64,000 nt of DNA. Origin: Zopfochytrium polystomum (lineage: Eukaryota; Chytridiomycota; Chytridiomycetes; Chytridiales; Chytridiaceae). Positions 22,331 to 34,183 of this stretch are shown one piece after another (position 1 is the first letter of the stretch; every line of letters starts with the position of its first letter). The notes beneath the pieces are model-generated. The model saw nothing but the letters and a program-made list of their open reading frames with translations, was not told the DNA's origin and searched no databases. The DNA lies in assembly GCA_025765615.1 (NCBI GenBank), contig JAIVFJ010000161.1, forward strand, positions 62,001 to 126,000, given 5' to 3'. The position numbers were made by a program, and so were the translations under genes.

Positions 22331-24453
22331 CTCCTTCAGCGAAGGTGAGGAGGGGCCGACGGTCTTTGCGTCTGGTGGGGCAGCTGGGTGAGGAGGGGAC
22401 TTTTCCGGGCTTGCGGGGGCGGTAGGTTGAAGGGGAAGGAAAGAAAAGCGAAGGAGGAGGGCGGAAAGAAAGGCAGGGAAGGCCATAAAAAAAAATAGAC
22501 GAGGGATTGCTATCCTAGCCACGAAAAAAAAAAAAAAAAAAAAAAACACCGAAACACAGCATTTTTCAAAAAAATTTTCACAGAACGACTTTGATGTCAT
22601 ACACCAAAAAAAACCTTTTTTCTTTTGCGTGCAACGTTCTCGGTGGCTTGCTGTAAGTCTCGATCTCACTCTTAAGCCATTGTAAGGTTATCTCACCCCA
22701 CAGCAAATTGGAGAAAACGTAAAAGATTATTTTGAACCCAAACCCACGGCCTCTGAACACGAAGTGATAGTGGTGGCTGGCTGCAGGAAGCCATCTGATG
22801 GCTGCGCACATCTAAAGAACTTTGAGGACAGAATGAAAACCGAGTAAGTCAAAAACGACTCACAGATGAGGCTGCCGGCCGGTCTCTGCGAAGTCGAAGC
22901 TTGGATCCTGGATATCTGCTCCATATGAGATTGTCAAGTATCTCACATAAGGTCTTGGCAGTTTAGGTTCTCAATGAGTTCTTGCTTTTACTATGAGACA
23001 TGTAACACATCACACACATTTCAAGGGCCCAGGGTTCAAGTCACGACGCCAGCTGTTGAAGGCAACAAGAAAGAGTATGGTCTTGAATCACAAGTAGTGG
23101 TGTGGTGTGGAAGCGTGGGTCGCTTCCTTGGTTTTCGCGGGGGAGAAAAAACAGGGCAATACACACTCTTGTCACCCGACTTCCTGCCATCCAGCTGTCC
23201 CGCGCACCAAGCCCTACACCCCACGCTGTCCCATCCTGTTCCATCCCATCCTCGTGAGGTGCTACTTTTGCCCTGGGGGTCGCACGCCCATCTTCCGCCA
23301 GGGGTTAGGGAGCTACGCACCAGGCTTCCACAGCGGTGGAGATGCCTGACGACCCTGTAAGTCTGTAGTGCATGGGGTGGGTTTGCTGAGGTGATACCTG
23401 GATGTAGTCTATAACGGTTCACCATTGATGGCGCTTTCTCTTCCTGTCGGCCCTCTGGGGCTGGAACAATATCAAAATAAAATAAAAAAGACATTTTTCA
23501 GACTACTCGTCAAGTACAAGATTCTCAAGTGTCTCGCATAAGGTGTTGGTCATAGTTTAGGTTCTTTAGGACATGGAGGGACGCTTATTGACCAGGAAAG
23601 AAAAAAGCTGATATTACCTGAACGTAGAGCCCCCAGACATGTATCCATCCACTTTTTTAAATTCATTATCTGGCTTAATAAAAAATGACCGGGCAGCGAT
23701 CCACATCCGGGAGAGCCAGATTACGGATAATTCCGGCTTATCCGTTCGTGGAATCCGGCGGAGCAGGGTCCAGTTGGGCTTGGATTTTGTTTCCAGATCC
23801 GATTCAAATGAAGCGCAGATTCTGTGCACCTCCCCATTTGAATTTCATTCGGCTGGGCATGCCCTAATTGTGTTTTGAATTCGGCGCACCTCGATGCAAT
23901 TCGACGTAATATTCCATATCTGTCCAATTCGAATGTCTGACTTTTGAGGAGAATTTAAGAGCTGTGTCAGAATAAAGTTGGGCATTGACTCGATTCGTGG
24001 CAGACCCCATCCCATGGGTCAAGCGACAGGCCTGCCAAAACCAAAAAAAAAAAAAGGAGTGTCTTTGCCCTTGGGAACTCAACTCGTTGGTCTCTGGCCT
24101 TGTCATTTGTGAGTTGATTTTGACTTGATCTCAGGTCAGTGGCCAAACAGTTTTCAGGATGGCTGGTGTGATCTGTAAACAGTAAACTCCGAGTGAGGGA
24201 GTGGAAAGAATGGGAGAGGTTGGAGAAGTGTGTTTGTGGGTGGTGAAATGGCCCCCCATTTAATTTAATATATCACCATTCATCACACCCCCACTTGGTC
24301 TACCTGTCCTTGAATAAAGGCAGAACTGAACAAAACCATCCTTCCTTTGTTGAGTTTGAGCTGTGTCCAGGGGTTTGGGTCCTTCTTCTGCGACGCGTAT
24401 CAGCTGCCCCAAAGTCGACGACAAACGAAAGCAAAATGCAGATCAATCTGACC

Positions 24454-24484
<31 letters not shown>

Positions 24485-24838
24485 TACAACACCTACACGA
24501 GCCCGCTGCGCGAGGCCCCAGAAACGAAGGAAGTTGCGCTGGGGTGGGTCATCGAGACACTGAGAATATAGAAATGAACCAAAACGAAAAAAAAAGAAAA
24601 AAAAAACAAAGAAACCGAAAACAAAAATGAGAGAGATGGGTGAAAAGTGCAAGGGTGTGGTGTCTCTCACAAAGCAATTATATCATGAAATATAGGGGCG
24701 GGGAGCGGGACGCAAGGGGATCGGCTGAGATCAAACGGGAAGAGCATGTTGGACGGAAAAGAAAAAATAACTGTATGTATGAACAAAAGCTGGGGAATGG
24801 AAATAGGAGTAGGGTTCCCTTTTATACTGGGCAGGGAT
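22331..24838. other. Degenerate repeat-rich intergenic region
   Basis: No gene is supported. Poly-A tracts lie at about 22527-22545 and 24454-24482. Two diverged copies of a segment containing TCTCACATAAGGTCTTGG and TTTAGGTTCT occur at about 22931-22980 and 23522-23572. A further segment at 24172-24243 resembles one at 46099-46170. These look like remains of unidentified elements. Confidence 0.45.
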
Positions 24839-27373
24839 TCAAGGCGCGCAGGCGGCGGCGGCGGTGTGGGCCTCACGCGCGCGCGAACCCGGGCCTGCGG
24901 CCAGCGGGTAGCTGGAGCGGGCCGCACGCGGTCCGCAGGACGCCTTTGCGGCGGCGGCGGCGTCGGCACGTGCCAGCCACGCGCTGCCCTCGGCCGCGCG
25001 CCCCTCGCGCACGAGCAGCGCGCCTAGCCATCCCATCGCCCGCTCGTGCCCGGCGGCCGCCGCCGCTTCGATCCACCGCCGCGCCCGAGGGCACGGCTCC
25101 GCGCGCGTCCCACCGCCCAGCCCCGTGCGCCCAGCCGCCGCTCCCGGGCCTTGCGGCGTGCACAGCAGCACCGCCGCGTTGTAGGCCGCCACGGCTTTCA
25201 GGTGGCGCGGGCCTGGCGCGTCCACTGAAGCCACTGACTCGAGGATGCGGAGCGCCGACGCCGCCGCCGCCGCAGCGTGGTCGGCCGCTGCGGATTGGGA
25301 TGGGTATGATGGTGACGACGACGATGGTGGTGGTTGCGTTGCTTCTGTGCTGACCCATGCGCCTTTGCGCGTCTCGGGTTGGGGCTTAGCTGACGCGGCC
25401 AGAACGTGGGTGAGGGCGAGGGTGAGGGCTGCGCGGGCGTCGTGCTCGTGGGTGACGTCGCGGAAGAGGGCCATGATCCGCGCGAGCGGCTCCCGGGACG
25501 ACGCTGTCGGTGTAGGCGGAGATGCTGAACGCGGAGATGCTGAAGGCCTTGGGCGGATGGTGTGGAGGATGGACGCGGCCGCGGGGGGTACGCTGGTTCG
25601 GACGGGCGGGGTGGGTGGATTGGCTGTCGCTTTCGTGGAATCAGGCGAGACTTCGGGTTCTGCGATCTGGGTGTCTGTGCTCAAGCCAGAGTCTTTTCGG
25701 GTCGGCGGGGCAGGTGTTGACCCGTATGCTGAGACCGGCTCCGATGGTGTCGGGGTGAGGCTTTTGTCGGGCGACTCGTCGACGACGGCGAAACCTTCGA
25801 TGGGCTTGCTCGTCTCAGGGGTCGTGCTGGCGCGCGAGGCTCCACGGTGCTTGTAAGACAGTTGGACTTTTGTCCGAGGAGACCGACGGGAAAATCTGGC
25901 GTGCCTTCGCGGGCGCTTCCTGAAAGAAGAACCGCTCGTAGAAAATGTCTGGTTCGTTGACTTCCCCACATCAACCACGAGACTCCCCCATGGCTGCGGT
26001 TCGAGCCAAAGGGCATTAGAACCACGAGAGTAAAAAGGGTGCACGGTCGACGCAGGTGCGACCCACTGTTTGGCGGGTGACAAAGCGGCCGGAAACTTGA
26101 GCTCATTTGACAATTCGCTGGACGTCGATGCAGGAGCAGCAATTGCAGCTGTTGCTTCGAGGCCAATCCCAATTGGTAAAGAGGAAGCCGCGGTTCCTGT
26201 CGCGGCGGCGGCGGCAGCAGTGGTAGTGGTTGTGGTGGTGGTGATGTTGGCGGTATTGGAGCCGGTAACGTTTCCTGCGTTGGTGGAGCCGCTACCATAC
26301 CATTGCAAAAACAAGTGAGCAGAGATGGCGCCAACCGTTGTGGCTGCGATGGCCTCAAAGCGTGAGACGCGATTTTCCTGGCTGCTACTCGGGTCCTGCT
26401 CGCCTCTGTCATTAAATCGCTGCCACTTTGGGGAGGCTCGTCGATGCAGAGACCGCGGAGGAATGCGGTCGGCAAATTCAGACGTTGCAACAAACACCGA
26501 GTTTCGTCTGAAAAAATAATGGAGATTGATCAGAAATCGAAGGACTGCCGTGACGTTGAAATAAATAAATAAAGTATGGACATACCCGCGGGCACCAAAC
26601 ATGGAGTTCGCTGTAGTGGCAGCACTACCCAAGCGACCAAGACGCATCTCAACGTATTGTCGACAAAAGCGATATAGCGTATTCGGCGAAGTTTCCGCCA
26701 AAAAGCGGCGCGGACCAGAGCGCGCGACAAACGACAGCCGCTGGAGGAGCAGCTGGGTCCGCAAATGATTCAAAATGTTGTGGTGCGAGACGCTAGGGTG
26801 ATCTAGCCACACGCGGCCGGTGCGACCGCCTAGCGCCGAGTGGAGGTGAAGGGAGGACGTCGATGCCGATGCCGATGCCGAGGCAGACGCCAGAAGCATG
26901 GACGGAATGCTGCACAACAAGGGTCCACGGCAGGCGCTCCTGGAAAAGAAACCGCGGCGTGAAGACGTGGACGGCGTAGGGGGTCCAGGTGACGTGGTGG
27001 ACGTTCGGTGAACAAGGCGATCAAGACGTCGACGACGACGTATGGTGGGGGTAGAAATCAGAGATGATGATGCGGCAGAGGTGGGGGGAACAGACGGAGT
27101 TAAGGCGGAGGTCATACTGGGGCCAACGAACTGCGGGGACGCACGCGTGTACTGGGGGTGGTGGGGCTGCGCGGTGTAACGATGCAACCGGTGCGGATAG
27201 CGGACCGAGCGGAATGCAGCCGGAGGCTCTGCAGTTGGCGGCACTGGCGGCGACGGAAGTTGTCGGAGGTGCGGGCGGCGGAGTGTCGCCAGCTGTTGCT
27301 GCTGCTGCTGCTGCTGCTGCTGGCCGTACCGCGATGAGGTGGATCGCCTCGCCCACCACCACCAGCCCGTCAT
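24839..27373 (-). CDS. Sel1-like repeat protein, possibly mitochondrial
   Basis: ATG at 27373 (MTGWWWW), exon 1 27373-26586, a 78-bp intron (GTATGT to TTTTTTCAG) and exon 2 26507-24839, giving 818 residues. The N-terminal 250 residues are Arg/Ser/Pro-rich with a Gln run and include amphipathic basic stretches (HLRTQLLLQRLSFVARS), which could be a mitochondrial presequence. That is inference. The middle is disordered. The C-terminal 130 residues contain alpha-helical repeats with Sel1/TPR character: AAYNAAVLLC, then RRWIEAAAAAGHERAMGWLGALLV and EGSAWLARADAA. Sel1 repeats mediate protein-protein contacts. The intron is stop-free and a multiple of three, so retention would add 26 residues without breaking the frame. 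It diverges from the USP gene across a 640-bp gap. Confidence 0.65.
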   Translation of the reverse strand: MTGWWWWARRSTSSRYGQQQQQQQQQQLATLRRPHLRQLPSPPVPPTAEPPAAFRSVRYPHRLHRYTAQPHHPQYTRASPQFVGPSMTSALTPSVPPTSAASSSLISTPTIRRRRRLDRLVHRTSTTSPGPPTPSTSSRRGFFSRSACRGPLLCSIPSMLLASASASASASTSSLHLHSALGGRTGRVWLDHPSVSHHNILNHLRTQLLLQRLSFVARSGPRRFLAETSPNTLYRFCRQYVEMRLGRLGSAATTANSMFGARGYVHTLFIYFNVTAVLRFLINLHYFFRRNSVFVATSEFADRIPPRSLHRRASPKWQRFNDRGEQDPSSSQENRVSRFEAIAATTVGAISAHLFLQWYGSGSTNAGNVTGSNTANITTTTTTTTAAAAAATGTAASSLPIGIGLEATAAIAAPASTSSELSNELKFPAALSPAKQWVAPASTVHPFYSRGSNALWLEPQPWGSLVVDVGKSTNQTFSTSGSSFRKRPRRHARFSRRSPRTKVQLSYKHRGASRASTTPETSKPIEGFAVVDESPDKSLTPTPSEPVSAYGSTPAPPTRKDSGLSTDTQIAEPEVSPDSTKATANPPTPPVRTSVPPAAASILHTIRPRPSASPRSASPPTPTASSREPLARIMALFRDVTHEHDARAALTLALTHVLAASAKPQPETRKGAWVSTEATQPPPSSSSPSYPSQSAAADHAAAAAASALRILESVASVDAPGPRHLKAVAAYNAAVLLCTPQGPGAAAGRTGLGGGTRAEPCPRARRWIEAAAAAGHERAMGWLGALLVREGRAAEGSAWLARADAAAAAKASCGPRAARSSYPLAAGPGSRAREAHTAAAACAP

Positions 27374-28013
27374 TGTGCCGCTTCCTGTAGGCCCCGATCG
27401 CACGCAGCAGTGTGCTTGTTATCAAACAAGGGGGAGGAAGGGGGACGGTAGAGAGACCCCTGCCTGCCGGTCTGTTGTAATAGCAGCGTCCACCGATCTT
27501 TGCAAGAGGCCGCCAATGAGAAGAGACAGCCTGCCTCCTGGTTCCAGAGAGGGGCGGAGGAAGACGACGGGGTTTGGGAGCAGTAGAAGTTGGGGGGTGA
27601 GGGGGCAGGTTGGGTTGAGGTTAGGTATAATAAGTGGTCCTCGTCCTGAGAAGCGGCCCAGGCGGCGCGGATGACGTGGGCGGGGCCGCAGGGGAAGGAA
27701 AAACCAACAGTTGTTATTTTGTTCGTTGAGTTCGAACCTGCAAAAGGTTCGGTCGGTCGCGTCTGTCTGTGGCGCGTCTGTCTCACTATCGCTCTCTCTC
27801 TCTCTCTGTCTCTCTCTGTCGCCTTACGTTCTTGTCACGGTTTGTTTGGTCGGTCGTGTGGGACGAAAAGAAAGAAAGAAAGAAAGAAAGAACACACACA
27901 AATAAATAAAGAAAGAGAGAGAGAGAGTGAGAGAGAGAGAGAGAGACAGTCCGACAGACAGTAAGACAGAGACAGCACAACAACAGGAAAAACAACAACA
28001 ACGTTCATTCATT
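27374..28013. promoter_or_regulatory. Divergent promoter region, Sel1-like / USP genes
   Basis: 640 bp separate the two divergent start codons. It contains a CT tract at about 27788-27820, an AAAG tetranucleotide run at about 27868-27892 and a GA tract at about 27914-27945. These purine/pyrimidine tracts are the only notable features. Confidence 0.45.
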
Positions 28014-28427
28014 ATGGTGAAGGCGTCGCTCCTCGCCCGCAGGATCGACTTTCGCGAGGTCTTCGCCGCCGCCGCCGCCGACAACAGCAACGCCGGCGGC
28101 GCCGCGAGAAAGGCGGCGGCGTACAACCGAAACAACATCAACGACAGCAACCACCAACCGCAAAAGAAGTCCCTGTCGTCATCGTCATCCTCTCCCGCTT
28201 CCGCATCCGCATCGTCTTCCGCGCAGATCCCCCTCCCTCCGCGCTCGTACTCCGTCTTCCCCCAGATCGAGCTGCACCTCTCCTGGCCCGAACTCCTCCA
28301 CCAAGGACCAGGCCTCCAGAACCTGGGAAACACGTGTTTCCTCAACAGCACCCTGCAGTGCCTCGCCTACACCCCGCCGCTGGCCGTCTACCTGATCAAA
28401 CGGACCCATGGAAAGACTTGTGCGTCT

Positions 28428-28460
<33 letters not shown>

Positions 28461-30935
28461 TTCCAACGCGCTGCGCTGCACCCCTGTGTGTAAATGTATG
28501 GTGCGAGCGCTGCAAACCGAGTCGCGCCCCGATCACCCGACCGACCGACCGCCTAGAAAAATACACCACCCCTTTTCGCTGACACCACCCCCGCGTCTGT
28601 TCTTTCCTTTCGTCATAAAAGGCCGGCAAACCGCGCCGTGCATGCTGTGCGAGCTCGAGAAGCACGTCCTGCGCTGCTTTTCGGGCCCGAGGGACTCGCG
28701 CGCGATTTGTCCGAAAACGATTGTTGGGCGCCTCAAATGTGAGTGAAGACTGAACAAAGAACGAGGGCTTTCGCGATATCTCTCTCTCTCTCTCTGATCG
28801 GCAATTTTCGTGTCTCCCTCGCCGGCATTGACCCCCCGACGATGACGATCGCACTCCACCAGTCATCGCGAAGCACTTGCGGGTCGGGAGACAGGAAGAC
28901 GCGCACGAGTTTCTCCGCTACTTTGTAGACTCGTTGCAAAACAGCTGCCTCGCTGGTTACGGCAAGTAAGGCCGCCGCCCTTCTTCTACACTACGAAAAC
29001 TCTCGTGCAGTCCCGCTCGCGCGCTGCCTCCGCGTATTCTCTTCCGATTTAAACGCAACTGCCGCTGACGCCACCCGGAAAAAAAAATCTACTTTGCAAA
29101 TAGGCTGGAAAACGACGTGAAGGAAACCACCACCATCCATCAGATATTTGGCGGATCACTGCAGAGCGAAGTGAAGTGCACCGTGTGCAAGCATTCCTCC
29201 CTGCGTCGCGATCCCGTCTTGGACGTAAGCCTCGAAATCAAGCATGCCACCACAATCGAAAAGGCTCTCTCTTTATTCACGCAGTCAGAGCTGCTCCACG
29301 GGGATAACAAGTACAAGTGCTCTAGGTGGGCGGCCTGCCGAATAATCGAAACAAATAAGGGATTCTTCGGTCGATATTTTCCACTCATTCTCTTCTTTGC
29401 TTTCTACCATTTAGCTGTAAAAAACTCGTCAATGCGCACAAGCGAATGACGATCCTGCAACCTCCAGCGGTTCTGGTGCTCCATCTCAAACGCTTTGATT
29501 TCCCGTTCTCGTCCTATGGATCCAAAATCACAAAGGGAATCAAGTATCCATTAGAACTAAATATCCAGCCTTTCATGTATGCTTCCAAGGTTCGCCGAGT
29601 GCACGACGCGTTTCGCTGTTCGCCAGTCTCTCTGAATGTTTCCGGTTGCTCTAGGGCCCTGTAAACTACAGCCTGTACGGCGTTCTCGTTCACGCGGGGC
29701 ACTCCTGCAATTCGGGCCACTACTACAGCTACGTGAAGGGCCCTAATGGCATCTGGTACTGCATGAACGACACTGATGTGAGTGTTTTTTTTTTTTGAAG
29801 TAAACGCGGTATACATACCTGATATTAAAAACGAAAAATTTTTTTGTGGCAGGTTCGGCAAGTTAGCGTCAGTGTGGTACTGAGCCAGTCTGCGTACATG
29901 CTGTTTTACGTCGCGAAAACCAAGGACCGGACGTTCAAAGAGGTAAAAGGAGAACCTTTTGGATGGAAGGGGTAAGGTGTTGCCGCGCCAACCTCACACA
30001 TATTTTCGTTTACGCAGACCGCGTCCGGCGCGAAACCCGAATCCTCTGCGACGGCCACCCCCGGTGGCGGTGGCAGCAACCGTAAGAACCACGCGCAGGG
30101 AAGATCAGCCCTGTTGGACCTGACCAGGCTCTACGCCGAGCCAGCTACACCCACCGCCGCCGCCGCGCGCACAACCCCAGCCGCCTCCGCCGCGGCAACG
30201 GCGGCCGATCGCAAGCGCGGCAGAGACGACGAAGACGCGTTGCAGCCAAACGGCACCACGCGCGGGAGCGGCCACGGCGGCGGCCCGCCGCCGGCCAAAA
30301 AGCTCGCTGCCGCCTCTCTCGTCGTCGCGCGAGAACCCGAGGTTGAGGGCAAGGCGGAGACCGAGGCGCTACCGGCCCCGCCGGTCTGCTCCACGAACCC
30401 GTGGAAGGTGCAGAAGAAGGGCGGCGCCGAAGCGGCGGCGGCGACGGCAGCCAACGGCGACGCTTCTGCGACTAACGGTAACGGCGGGAGCGGCGTCGGC
30501 GGCAACAAGCGGAAGCAGCAGCAGCCAGCCGCCAACGGGCTCGCCAACGGGCAGCAGTCGTGGAAAGTCGTCAAGAGCGCGGCCGGGAAGGCGGCGGCAA
30601 AGGGCGGCACGTTGGAGTTTACGGAGGAATCTGCAGGTTTGAGGGTGTTTTTTTTTTCTTTTTTTTTTCCCTTGTTTGCTTGGTTCCTCGCACTATCGAA
30701 TTAAAAAAAACCAAAAAAAAAAACAAAAAAACCATTATCACCATCGTCAGCGCTGACCGAATGGGATGACGAAGACGTCAAGACGATGCTTCGCAAGCGG
30801 AACGCGCTCTTGGACGCGCTGCCGCAGGAGGAGGACGCGCAGGCGCGCGAGGACGACATTGAGTACGAGCAGGGCAGGAAGCGGAAGAAGAGGAAGAAGC
30901 AGAAGAGACAGCAGCAGCAGGAACAGAAGCAGTGA
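28014..30935 (+). CDS. Ubiquitin carboxyl-terminal hydrolase, USP36/42 type
   Basis: A cysteine protease that removes ubiquitin; USP36 relatives act in the nucleolus. Nine exons with consistent phases: 28014-28419, 28622-28738, 28863-28965, 29104-29325, 29415-29589, 29655-29777, 29853-29942, 30018-30636, 30751-30935, giving 679 residues. The Cys box is [14 protein letters not shown] (Cys near 107), then [33 protein letters not shown] and the second zinc Cys pair (KYKCSSCKK). LHLKRFDF and the His box ([15 protein letters not shown], His near 364) end with WYCMNDTDV. All catalytic positions are present. The C-terminal 290 residues are disordered, Ala-rich and end in a Lys/Arg-rich stretch ([11 protein letters not shown]) typical of nucleolar targeting. 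Confidence 0.92.
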
Positions 30936-31102
30936 CGAGGTTGGATGCGTGGTGCGGTCGACGTATGTGGGCCAATTGCGTGGTGCGGGAGAGGAAACGG
31001 GGGGAGCGGGGGCTAAAATATAGAGTGGAAATTTTTAATTTTTTTTTCTGTCTTTTTCGTGGCCAACTCTTCTCTCTCTGCAATTATTCAGGCTGTCTAT
31101 TA
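30936..31102. other. USP 3' flank
   Basis: Short 3' flank of the USP gene before the foldback element. It is AT-rich with T runs and has no coding potential. Confidence 0.5.
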
Positions 31103-31264
31103 CAGGGAATTTCATATTCCTTGAGATTTTGGGGCCGAAAAAAAAAAGGTTTGAGGGGACCAAAAAAACGATTAGGAGGTCCAACATCAAAAGTTGTTTT
31201 TTGCCGTCCACCAAACTTTTTTTTTTTTGCTGCCTCAAAATCTCAAGGTTTTTGAAATTCACAG
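31103..31264. mobile_element. Foldback MITE with TA target duplication
   Basis: A 162-bp non-coding element whose two halves are imperfect inverted repeats. The left end CAGGGAATTTCA continues through CCTTGAGATTTTGGGGC, and the right end, read in reverse complement, starts CTGTGAATTTCA and continues CCTTGAGATTTTGAGGC. Similarity extends inward for at least 55 bp. The dinucleotide TA flanks both ends (31101-31102 and 31265-31266). Ends starting CAG or CTG next to TA suggest mobilisation by a Tc1/mariner/pogo-type transposase. Confidence 0.75.
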
Positions 31265-31666
31265 TAATACCACCAAGGAAATAAAAAATTTAAAAAAAAA
31301 AAAAAGCCAGCCTGAACGACTAGTGAATCTATCAACCGACCAGTAGACGGACTAGGCGAAGTCGCACAAGTAAGCCGTATTTGAGGAGCAAAAGCGAGAG
31401 GTCGACAGACCGTTCGCGTTTCCGTATAAATACTGGGCTTTCTCTTGGGGAGCATCCTTGCCTGGCGCCAAACACTACTCTTCCCCAACAGTCACAACCC
31501 ACCTTGGCGCACAGCCCTCCAGTGTGCGACGGTACGGACCTACATGTAGTTACGTGCGCTGGCGGTGATAGTAAAACATACTCACACACATTTACACCCC
31601 CGCACAACCCACGTGCGGGTTCCAGCTTTTGGCGTGTTTTTTTCACTTGATGAAAAAAAAAAGAAA

Positions 31667-31715
<49 letters not shown>

Positions 31716-31961
31716 CTTGCGAGGGGCTATTTGAAAGATGTTCGCGAGCGCGCGAAGACGCTGAACAGACACCGCGGGGGTCCTCGCGCTTCGATCGAAT
31801 GATTGGTTGGTTGATTGATTGATTTTTTTCCTTTCTTTTTTGGTGTTGGGACGGACTTTTGATATTTGATATTATAGTTCTGAAACGCACTGGCTTTCAC
31901 TTTTTTTTTTTTTTTTTTTTTTTTTGGGGGCTTCTATCGTTGAAGCGTTGGAGGGCAGGTG

Positions 31962-31993
<32 letters not shown>

Positions 31994-32419
31994 TAGAGAG
32001 AGAGAGACACAGAGAGAGACAAAGTGTCTCGGCGCGCCTTGTTCTTGCGCACGCACAGACACCCACACTGAGTGCAAGGACAGCCACAGACAAACCACCG
32101 ACCACCAATCAGCTGGCATCGTTCGATGATGTCGCGACTGACTGGGCGGCTGCATAATCAAGTGAGAGAGCTGACCAACCCCCGACTGGGCGGGCGCCAC
32201 TGCAGCCGTACCTCGGCGCGATGCTAGTGCCGCCGCCGTGTCTGTCTGTCTGTCCACACGCTGTCGGCACTCTCTCGAACACCCACCCTAACTTTCTTCA
32301 TACGACGCTCGCGCCCGCTCATCCTCACCCCCTCGTCATCTTCATCGTCATCCTGGGGCCTTCTGACCCCTCCTCACCACCAACCGCCAACCCCAACCTC
32401 CACCACCACCGACCGCTCC
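31265..32419. other. Upstream region of SUR7-like gene with simple repeats
   Basis: No gene is seen. A CA dinucleotide tract spans about 31672-31714, a poly-T tract lies at about 31901-31925, and a GA tract at about 31963-32008. Short frames across these (His-Thr or Arg-Glu runs) are artefacts. Confidence 0.55.
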
Positions 32420-34183
32420 ATGCCGCAGCGGGCCCAACGTCAGCAGCGGCAGCAACAACAGCGACGTCGCCAACCACATCATCAGCCTGCGGAGCTGCAG
32501 CCGCGGCGGCGGAGGCTCAACCACGACGACGACGGCGGCGGCGACGGCGTCGACGACCGCGCCGCCGACTTTGACCCCCCACCACGCTACGACGACGTCG
32601 TCCAAGTCGCTTTCGCCATCAACAACGACTCGGGCGATGCAGCCGTCGATCCCGCCAACGCCAACCACCCCAATGCTGCGGCGGATGCTGCACCAGCACC
32701 CGTGCCCGCACGCCACGAGAGGCGGCCACCAGCCCATCGAAATGCGCGAACTCAACGGCCGCCGCCGCCGCCCCCGCGACGCCACAACGACAACGACGAC
32801 GACGACGAGGACGGCGAGGACCACGACGGCGAATCCAGCGGCGACGGTTACGACTCGGACAGCAGCGACGCGGGCGACAACGACAACCAGCAGCAACAGC
32901 AGCAGCAGCCGCAGCAGCGCCGCCTTCGTCGTCGGCGACGGCTTGGGCGGCGCCAGCGGTATCAAAACGAGCAGCGGCGGCACCCCGTGGCGCAAGAAGT
33001 GCAGTTCACCAACGTCCCTCGCGGAAACGGCGGCAGCGCGGAGGTGGCCCGCGAACAGCCGGCGGCGCAGAACGCGCCAGACGCTGCGAATGAACGGCCC
33101 GCCGCCGCCGCCGCCGCGGCCCACAACGACGACGACGACGAGGCCTACGCTGTGGCCTACGCCGCCGCCCTCGACGCCGCGAACGAAGCCGCCAACGCCG
33201 CGTGGGACGAGGCCGCCCGCGTGCCGACGCCGCAGCCGCCACGCCTGTTGGCGACCCCGCTGCCCGGCCCGGGCGAAACGCACTGCGGCCCGCGCGTGCG
33301 CGTTCGTTGGCCGTACCTCATCGCTTTCTTGCTCTCGCTGGCGACCTCGTTTTGCGCGTGTGAGTTGGTTTTTCCTCTTCACCCGACAGCACTGAGAGCG
33401 AGAAAGCACCCTCTGACCGGACCGTCCTTCGCCCATTTTCCCTTCAAGTCACGACGTTCCTGAGCGGACGCTCTGCTCTGCACTTCACCCAGACGCTCTC
33501 GTTTCTTCAAATCGACTCGACGTCGCCCGACCTCGTTGCGGCGCCGTCGCAAGTCATCGGAGCCTCCCTCACTCTATGGGTAAGTAGTACTACTTTCACG
33601 GGAGGACTAACCTCCTCCGCAAAAACGACTTTTACCAACTACACCCCCGCAGGGCAGCTGCACTTGGACCGCCAACGAAACCACCTGCACCGCCCTCCCC
33701 CTCTCCTACATCCTCTCCCAACCTTTTACCCCCACCCCACCGCCGCCACCCGACACCCCCTCCCCGCCCACCTGGCCCACGACCCTCGGCCTCCCGATTC
33801 CGCCCTCCCTCGTCCTCGCCCTCCTCCCGCTCCCCGTCCCGCGCCTCGCCTTCCTCCTCCGCCTCCTCGCGCTCCCCCTCACCCTCGCCGCAAACCTCGT
33901 CCTCCTCAGAGGACTCCTCGCCTCCTCCGCCGCCTCCGCCGACCAAGACGACAATTCGACGCTGGCGCTCCTCGCCGTCGAGGTCCTCGCGCTCGCCGTC
34001 CGCCTGCTCGCGCTTGCGTTTCTCCTCACGTTCGCCATCGTCGTCCGAGACCAGGTTAATAGAGCCTACGGGGTGTACCAGGTCGCGGCGAGGCTGACGC
34101 CGTGGTTGTTTGCCACGGTCACGTTTGAGATCGTGCTGGGCGTCGTCGCGGCGTTGGCGGGGTGCGTGGCGGCCGTGTTTTGA
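32420..34183 (+). CDS. SUR7/PalI-like four-helix plasma-membrane protein
   Basis: Exons 32420-33359, 33449-33579 and 33653-34183 (GTGAGT, GTAAGT donors; phases 1 and 0) give 533 residues. The first 295 residues form an unusual charged, disordered cytoplasmic tail with Gln, Asp/Glu and Arg runs and His-Asn-Asp acidic repeats. The membrane part has four helices: WPYLIAFLLSLATSFCA (about 299), two central ones around LGLPIPPSLVLALLPL and the Leu/Ala-rich stretch after it, and a C-terminal helix (FEIVLGVVAALAGCVAAVF). Between helices 1 and 2 an extracellular loop carries the Trp-Gly-x-Cys signature (LWGSCTW) and a second Cys (TTCTAL), as in the SUR7/PalI/claudin-like family of fungal eisosome and pH-sensing proteins. 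Family placement rests on topology and this signature. Confidence 0.65.

Noticed and set aside
31565..31822. His-Thr repeat protein
   Set aside because: Produced by a CA dinucleotide tract in intergenic DNA.
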